Of a stretch of DNA of 64,000 nt, positions 1 through 7,898 are shown piece by piece (the first letter of the stretch is position 1; the number at the start of each line of letters is the position of its first letter). Made by a program: the position numbers and the translations under genes. The stretch comes from Chloroflexota bacterium (GTDB lineage: Bacteria; Chloroflexota; Anaerolineae; Aggregatilineales; Phototrophicaceae), in NCBI GenBank assembly GCA_028875245.1, contig JAPPEU010000011.1, forward strand, positions 1 through 64,000, written 5' to 3'. The notes under the pieces are model-generated. The model saw only the letters and a list, made by a program, of their open reading frames with translations. It made no database searches and was not told where the DNA came from.

Positions 1-40
1 TCGGTGTCCTCGGTGGTAAAGTTTTTTTTGTTTCCACCGA
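1..40. repeat. Degenerate CAC/AGAG-type intergenic repeat with dyad
   Basis: Read on the minus strand this is a T/A tract followed by ACCACCGAGGACACCGA, which resembles the ACCACAGAGGACACAGAG motif I recall from intergenic DNA of many bacteria; a second copy lies at 49822-49853. TCGGTGG (10-16) and CCACCGA (34-40) form a dyad around a T-rich loop. The U-run sits in the loop, so it is not a classic terminator. Confidence 0.4.
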
Positions 41-134
41 AAGGGATACACTTCCCCCAAAATCGAGACAGTTTGCGCAAGGCCCGGGCCTTCGACATAA
101 TACGAGCCATAGTCAATCAATGGAGAAACGACTC

Positions 135-1499
135 ATGTCAGACGACATTCGTTTTGACCTGCCGCAGAGCGCCATCCCGCGCCACTGGTACAACATACAA
201 GCGGATCTGCCGCGGCCGCTGCCGCCGGTGCTGCATCCGGGCAGCCATCAACCGGTCGGCCCGGATGACCTGGCGCCGCTCTTCCCTATGGGTTTGATCA
301 TGCAGGAAGTGAGCCAGGATCGCTGGGTCGAGATTCCGGACGAAGTGCGCGAGATCTACAAGCTCTGGCGGCCGACGCCCCTGCTTCGCGCGCGGCGCTT
401 GGAGAAAGCGCTAAATACGCCGGCGCATATCTATTACAAGTACGAGGGCGTGTCGCCGTCAGGCAGCCACAAGCTGAACACGGCGACGGCCCAAGCCTGG
501 TACAACAAGCAAGAAGGCATCAATGGGCTGACCACCGAAACCGGCGCCGGGCAATGGGGCACGGCGCTGGCGCAAGCTTGCAGTTTCTTCGATATGGAAT
601 GCATCGTCTACATGGTGCGCATCAGCTATGAGCAGAAGCCCTACCGACGCGCCATCATGGAGAGCTTCGGCGCCAGCGTCACCGCCAGCCCCAGCGATTC
701 CACCAACGCCGGCCGCAGCATCCTCGAGGCCGATCCCGAAAGCACGGGATCGCTCGGCATCGCCATCAGCGAGGCGGTCGAAGTCGCGGCGACCAGCGGC
801 GGAAAATACAAGTATTCCCTGGGCAGCGTGCTGAATCACGTCCTCATGCACCAAACTGTCATCGGTCAGGAAGCGCTTCAGCAGATGGAACTGGCGGGCG
901 AATATCCGGATGTCGTCGTCGGCCCGACCGGCGGCGGAAGCAATTTCGCCGGCATCGCCCTGCCCTTCCTGCATCAAAACCTGACCGCGGGCAAAAGCGC
1001 CAAACTGCTGGGCGTCGAGCCGGCCGCTTGCCCGAGCTTGACGCGCGGGGTCTACGCCTATGATTTCGGCGATACGGTCGGCATGACGCCGCTGGTGAAG
1101 ATGTATACGCTGGGGCATGGCTTCGTGCCGCCGCCGCTGCATGCCGGCGGGCTGCGTTATCATGGCATGGCTTCCATCATCTGCGAGCTCTGGGATCAAG
1201 ATCTGCTCGCTATGGCCGCCATCCCGCAGATGGAGACCTTCGCCGCCGCCATCACCTTCGCCAAGGCCGAGGGCATCATCGCCGCGCCGGAAGCCGCGCA
1301 TGGCATCGCCGGGGCAATCCGCGAAGCGCAGGCGGCCAAAGAAGCGGGCGAGGAACGCGTCATCCTCTTCAACCTCTGCGGGCATGGCCACTTTGACATG
1401 AGCGCCTACGACGCTTATCTGGGCGGCCAGCTCTCGAATTACGAGTATCCGCAAGCGGAGATCGAACGAGCGATGGAAGCCCTGCCCCAAGTCGGCTAG
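135..1499 (+). CDS. trpB: TrpB-like PLP-dependent synthase (TrpB2 type)
   Basis: A 454-residue PLP enzyme of the TrpB2 family, which joins indole and L-serine to make tryptophan, usually without tight TrpA dependence. The Schiff-base lysine is K113 in SPSGSHKLNTA, and the phosphate-binding loop is GPTGGGSN near residue 265. Length and the N-terminal extension (HWYNIQADLPRP) fit TrpB2 rather than the ~400-residue TrpB1. An in-frame ATG lies at 120, but GGAG at 122-125 is well spaced only for the ATG at 135, so that start was chosen. No trpA or other trp gene is near, consistent with a stand-alone TrpB2. Its role in tryptophan synthesis as opposed to salvage is inference. Confidence 0.9.
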   Translation: MSDDIRFDLPQSAIPRHWYNIQADLPRPLPPVLHPGSHQPVGPDDLAPLFPMGLIMQEVSQDRWVEIPDEVREIYKLWRPTPLLRARRLEKALNTPAHIYYKYEGVSPSGSHKLNTATAQAWYNKQEGINGLTTETGAGQWGTALAQACSFFDMECIVYMVRISYEQKPYRRAIMESFGASVTASPSDSTNAGRSILEADPESTGSLGIAISEAVEVAATSGGKYKYSLGSVLNHVLMHQTVIGQEALQQMELAGEYPDVVVGPTGGGSNFAGIALPFLHQNLTAGKSAKLLGVEPAACPSLTRGVYAYDFGDTVGMTPLVKMYTLGHGFVPPPLHAGGLRYHGMASIICELWDQDLLAMAAIPQMETFAAAITFAKAEGIIAAPEAAHGIAGAIREAQAAKEAGEERVILFNLCGHGHFDMSAYDAYLGGQLSNYEYPQAEIERAMEALPQVG

Positions 1500-1571
1500 C
1501 GTGACAGAGGTCGCCCGCCCAAGCGGAAAAATGTCCGCCCTGGCTCGCAAGCGCGTCCGGGGCGACTCCAC

Positions 1572-1577
1572 TATAAT
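1572..1577 (+). promoter_or_regulatory. -10 box upstream of LysM lipoprotein
   Basis: A perfect TATAAT about 40 bases before the lipoprotein start. No convincing -35 hexamer is visible at 16-18 bases upstream, so this is a weak call on a strong -10. Confidence 0.4.
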
Positions 1578-1617
1578 GGGCGCATAGCATCATAGGAATT
1601 CAAGAGAGCTTGACCTC

Positions 1618-2430
1618 ATGAAGCCCAGACTCATTCTATCTCTGCTGGTTTGCGCATGTCTGCTGGCCGGCTGCTATCGCCAGACGGAAGAACCGTTCCA
1701 GCAGGTGGACAGCGCCGAAGTAGCGGAAGTGACGGCGGCGGTCGCGGTGGCGGAGGGCGAGGATGCGGCTTCCGCTGACGTCAGCGCCGGCGAAGGCGAG
1801 GCAACGGCGGTGGAGGTGAGATACATCACGCCGGAAAGTTTGCCCGGCCAGGTCGAACAGCCGACGGCGGCTCCGTTGACGAGCGAGGCGGAATCGACGG
1901 CGCCGCCCGACACAATAACGCCATTCATCGTTCCGTCGCCCACGCTGACATTCGAGGAACAGCTTGATCCGGACGATGAGTGCGTCTATCAGGTGCAGGC
2001 GGGCAATGTCTTGTTCCGGCTGGCGCTGGCCTGGGGCACAACGTACCAGACGATCATGGAAGTGAATCAACTGGACAGCGAGAATCTTTCGATCGGTCAA
2101 CTTCTGCTCATCCCGGATTGTGAACCGGAAGAGTCGGAAGTCGCCGCGACGGAAGCCAGCGCGGCGCAAGTGAATGTGACCGCGGGCCCGCTGATCAGCG
2201 AAGGCGAAGCTGACACGGTGGAAGAAGCGGCGACGGCGGAAGCAACAGTGGCGGCCACGCCCACCATCACGGCGACGCCGCGGCCGGAGATTCATGTCGT
2301 CTCCGCCGGTGAGACGATCGAGAGCATATCGCTGCGTTATCGCGTCGATGTCAGAGAATTGATCACGCTGAACGAATTGACCAACCCGAATCGATTGAGC
2401 GTGGGCCAGGAACTGCAACTGCCGCCCTAG
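1618..2430 (+). CDS. LysM-repeat lipoprotein
   Basis: A 270-residue exported lipoprotein. The first ~20 residues are a signal peptide ending in the lipobox LAGC (C19). Two LysM peptidoglycan-binding modules follow: about residues 120-168 (YQVQAGNVLFRLALAWG, ending LLLIP) and 223-270 (HVVSAGETIESISLRY, ending LQLPP). They are separated by low-complexity Ala/Glu/Thr/Pro linkers (TATP-like), a style common in Chloroflexota. It probably sits on the outer face of the membrane and binds cell-wall glycan; no catalytic domain is visible. GAGAG before the ATG is the likely ribosome-binding site. The gene ends 8 bases from the convergent M42 peptidase. Confidence 0.85.
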   Translation: MKPRLILSLLVCACLLAGCYRQTEEPFQQVDSAEVAEVTAAVAVAEGEDAASADVSAGEGEATAVEVRYITPESLPGQVEQPTAAPLTSEAESTAPPDTITPFIVPSPTLTFEEQLDPDDECVYQVQAGNVLFRLALAWGTTYQTIMEVNQLDSENLSIGQLLLIPDCEPEESEVAATEASAAQVNVTAGPLISEGEADTVEEAATAEATVAATPTITATPRPEIHVVSAGETIESISLRYRVDVRELITLNELTNPNRLSVGQELQLPP

Positions 2431-2438
2431 CCGACGCC

Positions 2439-3476
2439 TCAATCGCGCTGAAATGTCGCCGGCGTGATGCGATTCAGCACCGCTTGAGACAGACTCAAAA
2501 CACTTTGGTAATCATCGAGATTCAACAGCGCCCTCGGCGTATGAATGTAACGGCAGGGCGCGGAGATCGGCATGGTCGGGATGCCCGCCTGCGCCAGGTG
2601 GATGGCGCCGCCATCGGTGCCGCCGCCGCCCATCGTCTTGACCTGGTGGGCGATGTCGTTCACCTCCGCCGTTTCCCGCAGGAAGGCGAGGGCGCGCGGG
2701 TCAGTGATCATTTGCCTGTCGGACAGGGTGATCACCGCCCCTTCACCCATGCGCGTCCCGGGATTGGACGGCAGATCGCCAGCATCGACTTCCCGGTTGG
2801 GGTCCGGCACATCATAGGCGTAGGTGCCTTCGAGCACAATGGCGGCATCCGGCTGCAAGCGCTGGGCCGCCACTGTCGCGCCGCGCAAGCCGATTTCCTC
2901 CTGCGCTGTGAAGGCGGCCGCGACGGTGACTGGATAGGGCCCGCTCCGGAGTATATCCACCAGAATTGAGCAGCCGACGCGATCGTCAAATGCTTTGCCG
3001 CGCACGACCTTCTCGCTCAAGCGCGTAAAGCCGCCGTCGAAAGCGATGCGATCGCCGGGCTCGGCCGCGCTTTTGTCCGCCGCGCCGACATCAATGCGCA
3101 AGGCATCCATCGGGACCGTTTTCATCGCGCGCCAGAAATGAATCGGCTTCCAGAGGATCACACCCGGGCTGCGTTTCGCCCCCACCTTGACGCGCAAGCC
3201 GGGCAGGATGCGGGCGTCGACGCCGCCAACGCTGGTGAACTGTATCAAGCCATTGGCCTCGACAGCGGTCACCATCATGCCGATTTCGTCCATGTGAGCG
3301 GCGATCATCACAGAATACTCGGGATGCGCCGTTCCGCGCTGGCTGGCGGTGACGTTGCCCAAAGCGTCCACTTCAAGATCAGTGACATGGTCGCGGATGG
3401 CGTCAATGACAAGCGCGCGCGCCTCATCTTCTTCGCCGCTGACGCCGATGGCTTTTGACAGCTCTTCCAGGATCAT
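2439..3476 (-). CDS. M42 family metallo-aminopeptidase
   Basis: A 345-residue M42-family (glutamyl aminopeptidase/endoglucanase FrvX-like) dinuclear zinc peptidase, cytosolic and usually a TET-type oligomer that trims peptides. Metal and catalytic residues can be placed: H61 and D63 in AAHMDEIG, D164/D165 in AFDDRVG, E193-E194 in AQEEIG, E216 in VLEGTY and H312 in YIHTP. The length matches the family, and all expected ligands are present, so it should be active. It converges with the LysM gene. Substrate preference cannot be read from the sequence. Confidence 0.92.
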   Translation of the reverse strand: MILEELSKAIGVSGEEDEARALVIDAIRDHVTDLEVDALGNVTASQRGTAHPEYSVMIAAHMDEIGMMVTAVEANGLIQFTSVGGVDARILPGLRVKVGAKRSPGVILWKPIHFWRAMKTVPMDALRIDVGAADKSAAEPGDRIAFDGGFTRLSEKVVRGKAFDDRVGCSILVDILRSGPYPVTVAAAFTAQEEIGLRGATVAAQRLQPDAAIVLEGTYAYDVPDPNREVDAGDLPSNPGTRMGEGAVITLSDRQMITDPRALAFLRETAEVNDIAHQVKTMGGGGTDGGAIHLAQAGIPTMPISAPCRYIHTPRALLNLDDYQSVLSLSQAVLNRITPATFQRD

Positions 3477-3689
3477 CTGCCCTCCCTGCCCCTGGCCTGG
3501 CCGCGCGGGAGCAAGCTGCTAGCCGCGGCCGACTGCCTTGCCGGAACGATTGGAAAAGTATAGCGGATTATGCCTACGGCGGTAAGACCGGGGCGCGACG
3601 CTGCTGCGGTGGAGGTAGTTCACGCCTATGCGTATGGCGGGCAAAATGAGGCCGGCCGCCCAAGCGTCAGAGAGTGTGGCGCAATTGGA

Positions 3690-3881
3690 TCAGTTGCCAG
3701 GCGCCGGCGTGATGGCAGGCGTCGCGGTCGGGTTCAGACTGTTGATGATATTAGAGAAGATGTTGCCGATTGCCGGCCCCAGCAGCGCGAGGATAACGAT
3801 GACAACGACTGCGACCAGCACGAGAATTAATGCGTATTCGACTAAACCCTGCCCTTCTTGGTGACGTGGATTCTGAGGCAT
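3690..3881 (-). CDS. Flp/Fap-type (type IVb) pilin
   Basis: A 63-residue Flp pilin precursor. The short N-terminus ends in a Gly (EGQG) before a single hydrophobic helix, VEYALILVLVAVVVIVILAL, that contains the E/Y pair typical of Flp pilins, where a TadV-type prepilin peptidase would cleave. The tail is Thr/Pro-rich (NPTATPAITPAPGN), as in many Chloroflexota Flp proteins. AGGAG precedes the ATG and a plausible promoter lies at 3942-3970. No tad/rcp assembly genes are near, so it must use machinery encoded elsewhere. Confidence 0.88.
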   Translation of the reverse strand: MPQNPRHQEGQGLVEYALILVLVAVVVIVILALLGPAIGNIFSNIINSLNPTATPAITPAPGN

Positions 3882-3941
3882 GAGAAGACTCCTGCGATAA
3901 GCGTTTGAGCGTGAATGATTTGAGATTGGTTATGTTAAGCC

Positions 3942-3970
3942 AATATAGCATAGCTTAATCAACTAGGCAA
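3942..3970 (-). promoter_or_regulatory. Predicted sigma70-type promoter of the pilin gene
   Basis: On the minus strand: -35 TTGCCT (3965-3970), a 17-base spacer, -10 TATATT (3942-3947), about 60 bases before the pilin ATG. The rest of 3882-4167 shows no gene. Confidence 0.5.
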
Positions 3971-4167
3971 TTAACCAGAGACGCTGAAAGGGCTTTTGAG
4001 CGCCCCCCAGGTCCCGCGGAACGGGCTGCTTGCCAGCCCCGCGTTGGCCTCGGCCGTCTCCCTCTAAAGCGAGCGCGGCAACCGACGGCTTCCCTACGCC
4101 ACGCGCGCTCCGCACAAACCGTGCAGCTGTCGCGGGGCGCTGGAGTGGATCAAGTGACGAGGCGCGT

Positions 4168-6930
4168 CTAATCATAACGCAGCACATTCATGACCCGTTC
4201 TTTGAGCGCGACGCGGGCGCTGAGGAAGGTGGCGGCCCAGCCGATGAGCAGGGCGGCGACCAGCAAGGCGACGGCGGTGAGGCGCGCATCCGTCGGCAGC
4301 GGAATGGCTATGCCGCCGGCCGCGGACAACAGACGGATGATCAGCGCGCTGAGCCCGATGCCGATGAAGGCGCTCAGCAAGCTGACCAGGCTCGATTCGA
4401 TGAACATGACCGCCAAAACACGCCACGACTTTAGCCCGATCGCTTTGAGGATGCCGATTTGACGCCGGCGCTCCAGCGTGGAAAGCGCGACCGTGTTGGC
4501 CATGATCACGGCGGCGGCGAAGAGAGACAGCAGGCCGACGATGGTGGGGATGGCCGCGAATTGATCGATGAGGCGGCCGATCAAGCCATCGATAAATTGC
4601 ACATCGATTGACAAGGCGAAGATCACCGAAGACAGCTCGGCCAACGCGCGATTGAGCGCCGCCTCGGGTATCTGAAAGGCGTATAGCGTGAAGTCGGCGG
4701 GCAAGGAAGCCGGCAAGACATCCGGGGGAATGAGCCCGCTGGAACCGCCGAAGGCAACCAGGCCCTGCGCCTCGCCCAGAATACCCGCAACTTCCAGCGC
4801 GGTGTCTTCGGCCTCTTTTAGGGTGACGCGGTCGCCGACCTTGATTTGCAGGTTCACAGCCAAATCGTAAGGCAGCACGACCAGCGCTTGCCCGCGGTCG
4901 TCGATTGTAAGCATGCGCCCGCTATCGGTCGCGCCCTGGCCGCTATAAATGTCCGGATTGTCCGATTCCCACACAGTCACTTCGAGTTGACCCCCGCTGG
5001 CTTGGGCCTCGCCATCGACGGGTTCATGATTGACGGATTCTCCGTTGACCGCTGTCACCTGCAATTCGTAGTTCGCTATCGTTGTGCGGTACTCGACTGC
5101 CACATCCTGCAGCGCGCCGTCGATGCCGCTTTTGACGAGCCCCGCCGGCAAACCGGGGAAGGGAAACACCAGCACGTTGCCGCCAAAACTGCGGCTAAGC
5201 TGAAGATTGAGCAGCTCGCGCGTGCCCTCGCCGACGAAGGTGATGGCGCTCAGCGCGAACATGCCGGCGATCAAAGCCAGCGTGGTGATGGCGCTGCGTA
5301 TTCGGTTGGTTGACAAGTTGCGCAGCGCCAGCTTCCAGGTCACCAGGCCAAGCGAAGGCAGCTTGCCGATCAGCAGAATAATCAGCCAGAGGCCGGCAAT
5401 CAGCAGGAGGAAGATTAGAAAGGTCGCGCTGACGCCGAGCACGCCGGCCAGATAGGGCGATGGCGAATCGAATCGCGCTGGCGCCGCCGCGCCGAAACGG
5501 CTCGATTCGGCCCAGGCTTCCCTCTGTTCATCGGAGAGGCCCTCGGCATCGCCCGCGGCGATATCGGCCAGCCTGGCCTCCGTCAGCTCGAAGGAGGGGC
5601 GCAGGATATGCCCGACAACCAAGCCCAGGCAAAACGTAACGAAGACGACAAGCGCGATCGACTGCAAGACGCCGAGCGCGACCCAGTGATTCTCATTGGG
5701 ACGCAGGATGATGCTGGGGCGGACTTTGACAGCGGTCAAAACCGGGGCGACGCCGAAGATAGCCGTGACGATCATGCCGAGTGTGAAACCAAAGACGAGC
5801 GCTTCGGGATAGATCTTCCAGGTCAGCGCCTGCCGCAGGGCGACCGAGCCATATTGATTGACGATGACGCTTAAGCCGACCCCGACGATGATGCCGATGA
5901 AGCTGCCGATAAGGCCGAGGATCAAGGCTTCCGTGAAGAAGAGCGCGGCGACCTGCCCCCCGCGCAGGCCAAAGGTCTTGACCGCGGCGATTTCGCTGGT
6001 GCGGCGGCGGACCAGGACCAGCATCGTATTCATGATGCCCACGCCGCCAATAAGCAGAGCGCCCAAACCCATCACGACGACGAAATCACTGAGGTATTGT
6101 GAAATCAGCTCGTAACGTACCAGAAAGTCGGAAATGACGGTGACGCGGACGCCGGGCGCCAGCGCTTCAATCTCAGCGCTGAATTGAGCCAGCTGCGCCT
6201 CGTCCGCCGCTTCGGGCAGGAGGACGCCAATACGGTTGGGCGCGAAATTCTCGTTTATGACCGCCCGGGCCTTGTCGAGGTCAAAATAAGCGAAACCGAA
6301 AAAGGCGTTGAGAAAGTTGGTGACGCTGCTCTCCTCGGCCACGGAGACGATGCCGCGCACGGTGTAGAGTTCCTCGGAGCCGCTGACGCGCACTTGATCG
6401 CCCACCGCGATATCGCCTTGCGCGGCGAGGTTATCGCTGATCACGACCTCGTTGCCCTCGCTGAACAAGTCCGCGAGCGGCCGGCCCGGCGGGTCAAGGG
6501 CGAGGATTGTGTGGGTCGGCGGGTAGGTCTGCGGGTTGATGAAGCTGCTGCCGATGAAGCTGGGCCGCCCGAAGCCCTCGCCGCCGACCTTGGTGATTTG
6601 CATGTTGCGCCCGCTCATATAGGCGGTCGTCCGCGCGCCTTTTGCATCGGCCCAAGCCAGGAGCGCCGCCAGCTCATCCGGTGAAAAGGCCCTGGGATCA
6701 TTGCTGCCGAAGCCGCCGAAGATGCTGTCGTTGCGTATCAGCAGGTCGCCTTTGATCTCGATGCGCGCGTTGTTGGTCAAGGTGTCGCCCACAGCCAGGC
6801 CGAGCGAGCGCAGCGCGACGACGGTGGCGACGCCGGCGCTGATGCAGAGAACAGCCAGCGTTATCCAGCGGCCGCCCCGGCGGATATTGCGCAGGGCATA
6901 GGTGAGGTAGAACCTTAGACGATGCGTCAC
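4168..6930 (-). CDS. FtsX-like ABC transporter permease (two FtsX domains)
   Basis: A 920-residue permease of the MacB/LolCE-FtsX superfamily with duplicated architecture. A first transmembrane helix lies at about residues 20-45, followed by an extracytoplasmic MacB-type domain to about 275 and an FtsX three-helix domain at about 280-410. A second unit begins with helices near 425 and 495-520, another membrane helix at 550-575, a second extracytoplasmic domain, and an FtsX domain at about 800-910. Such proteins drive lipoprotein or peptide export by mechanotransmission and need a LolD-type ATPase. None is adjacent; the nearest candidate is the gene at 52524. The start is GTG with AAGGA eight bases upstream. 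Confidence 0.88.
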   Translation of the reverse strand: MTHRLRFYLTYALRNIRRGGRWITLAVLCISAGVATVVALRSLGLAVGDTLTNNARIEIKGDLLIRNDSIFGGFGSNDPRAFSPDELAALLAWADAKGARTTAYMSGRNMQITKVGGEGFGRPSFIGSSFINPQTYPPTHTILALDPPGRPLADLFSEGNEVVISDNLAAQGDIAVGDQVRVSGSEELYTVRGIVSVAEESSVTNFLNAFFGFAYFDLDKARAVINENFAPNRIGVLLPEAADEAQLAQFSAEIEALAPGVRVTVISDFLVRYELISQYLSDFVVVMGLGALLIGGVGIMNTMLVLVRRRTSEIAAVKTFGLRGGQVAALFFTEALILGLIGSFIGIIVGVGLSVIVNQYGSVALRQALTWKIYPEALVFGFTLGMIVTAIFGVAPVLTAVKVRPSIILRPNENHWVALGVLQSIALVVFVTFCLGLVVGHILRPSFELTEARLADIAAGDAEGLSDEQREAWAESSRFGAAAPARFDSPSPYLAGVLGVSATFLIFLLLIAGLWLIILLIGKLPSLGLVTWKLALRNLSTNRIRSAITTLALIAGMFALSAITFVGEGTRELLNLQLSRSFGGNVLVFPFPGLPAGLVKSGIDGALQDVAVEYRTTIANYELQVTAVNGESVNHEPVDGEAQASGGQLEVTVWESDNPDIYSGQGATDSGRMLTIDDRGQALVVLPYDLAVNLQIKVGDRVTLKEAEDTALEVAGILGEAQGLVAFGGSSGLIPPDVLPASLPADFTLYAFQIPEAALNRALAELSSVIFALSIDVQFIDGLIGRLIDQFAAIPTIVGLLSLFAAAVIMANTVALSTLERRRQIGILKAIGLKSWRVLAVMFIESSLVSLLSAFIGIGLSALIIRLLSAAGGIAIPLPTDARLTAVALLVAALLIGWAATFLSARVALKERVMNVLRYD

Positions 6931-7071
6931 GCGTCACATCCTTAGAGCGGGCAGACTATCTTCATTTGCCGGTTGGGCCGCGCTTGAGAGCCATTGATGG
7001 GCGGCGGCAAGCAGCCGATTGAATACAACCCTTCTTACGATGCAAGGCGCTTAAGGTTGCGTCAATAACGC

Positions 7072-7101
7072 TTGCGTTCATGGCGGCGGCTCGTTTATAG
7101 T
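7072..7101 (+). promoter_or_regulatory. Predicted promoter of class-I amidotransferase gene
   Basis: -35 TTGCGT (7072-7077), 18-base spacer, -10 TATAGT (7096-7101), 42 bases before the chosen ATG at 7143. If used, the start codon upstream at 7101 would be too close to the promoter, supporting the later start. Confidence 0.45.
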
Positions 7102-7142
7102 TGTGCCGCAATCCATTCTGCGAGCAGCCAGAGGCCAGGCAA

Positions 7143-7892
7143 ATGAGAAAACCCGCAATCGGGATCACAACCGGCGGACGCAGCGAAGAGTATATCAAAT
7201 CGCGGCATTATGATGCCTTCTTCAGCACGCCCGCGCCTTATGTAGACGCCGTGCGGCGGGCGGGCGGCATACCGCTGCTGATCCCCCCGAGCGAGGACGA
7301 TTCGGCGCGCATCCTGCCGCTTCTCGACGGCGTCGTGGTGACGGGCGGCACCGATATCGACCCGGCTGAGTATGGCGGCGACCGTTGGAATCCGCATGTC
7401 TTGCCGGCCGACCGCGAACGCGACCGGGGCGAGCTCGGGCTTCTGCGGCGCCTGCTCGACGAAGGCGAGACGCCGCTGCTCTGCATTTGCCGCGGTCTGC
7501 AGGCGTTGAATGTCGCCGCTGGCGGGACGCTGCACGAGCACATTCCCGATATCCGCGATGAAGACATCCACCGGAACGAAGCCGGTTTGTGGGCGCTGCA
7601 GGAAGTCCACGTGGAGCGTGACAGCTTGATCGCCGAAGTCATGGGCTTGACCCGGCTGCATACCTCGTCGGGGCATCATCAGGCGGTCAAGCAGGTGGCG
7701 CCCGGTTTGCGCGTGGCAGCCAGAGCCGCCGACGGCATCATAGAGGCGCTGGAACTACCGGGGCATCCCTGGTTGATCGCGGTTCAATGGCATCCCGAGG
7801 TCACGGCCGAGCGCGATCCTTCGCAGCAGGCGCTCTTTGACGCGCTGGTGGCCGTGGCGCTGGAACGTCAGCGGGAGCGCGTCCTCGGCTGA
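7143..7892 (+). CDS. Peptidase C26 / gamma-glutamyl hydrolase-like class-I amidotransferase
   Basis: A 249-residue PuuD-type class-I glutamine-amidotransferase-like hydrolase, expected to cleave gamma-glutamyl bonds (for example gamma-glutamyl-GABA). The nucleophile is C116 in LLCICRGLQ, the oxyanion region is VVTGGTDIDP (66-75), and the His-Glu pair lies in VQWHPEV near residue 216. A longer frame from 7101 exists, but the protein family begins with the MRKPAIGITTGG strand and AGAGG lies just upstream of 7143. A second member is encoded at 26127. The true substrate is unknown. Confidence 0.85.
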   Translation: MRKPAIGITTGGRSEEYIKSRHYDAFFSTPAPYVDAVRRAGGIPLLIPPSEDDSARILPLLDGVVVTGGTDIDPAEYGGDRWNPHVLPADRERDRGELGLLRRLLDEGETPLLCICRGLQALNVAAGGTLHEHIPDIRDEDIHRNEAGLWALQEVHVERDSLIAEVMGLTRLHTSSGHHQAVKQVAPGLRVAARAADGIIEALELPGHPWLIAVQWHPEVTAERDPSQQALFDALVAVALERQRERVLG

Positions 7893-7898
7893 GCGGGC

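Noticed and set aside
459..1571. 370-residue minus-strand frame
   Set aside because: Antisense to trpB with Arg/Gly/Ala-rich composition and no motif; a high-GC shadow.
3455..3830. Small plus-strand frames near the pilin
   Set aside because: Basic, compositionally odd and overlapping the pilin; no ribosome-binding site.
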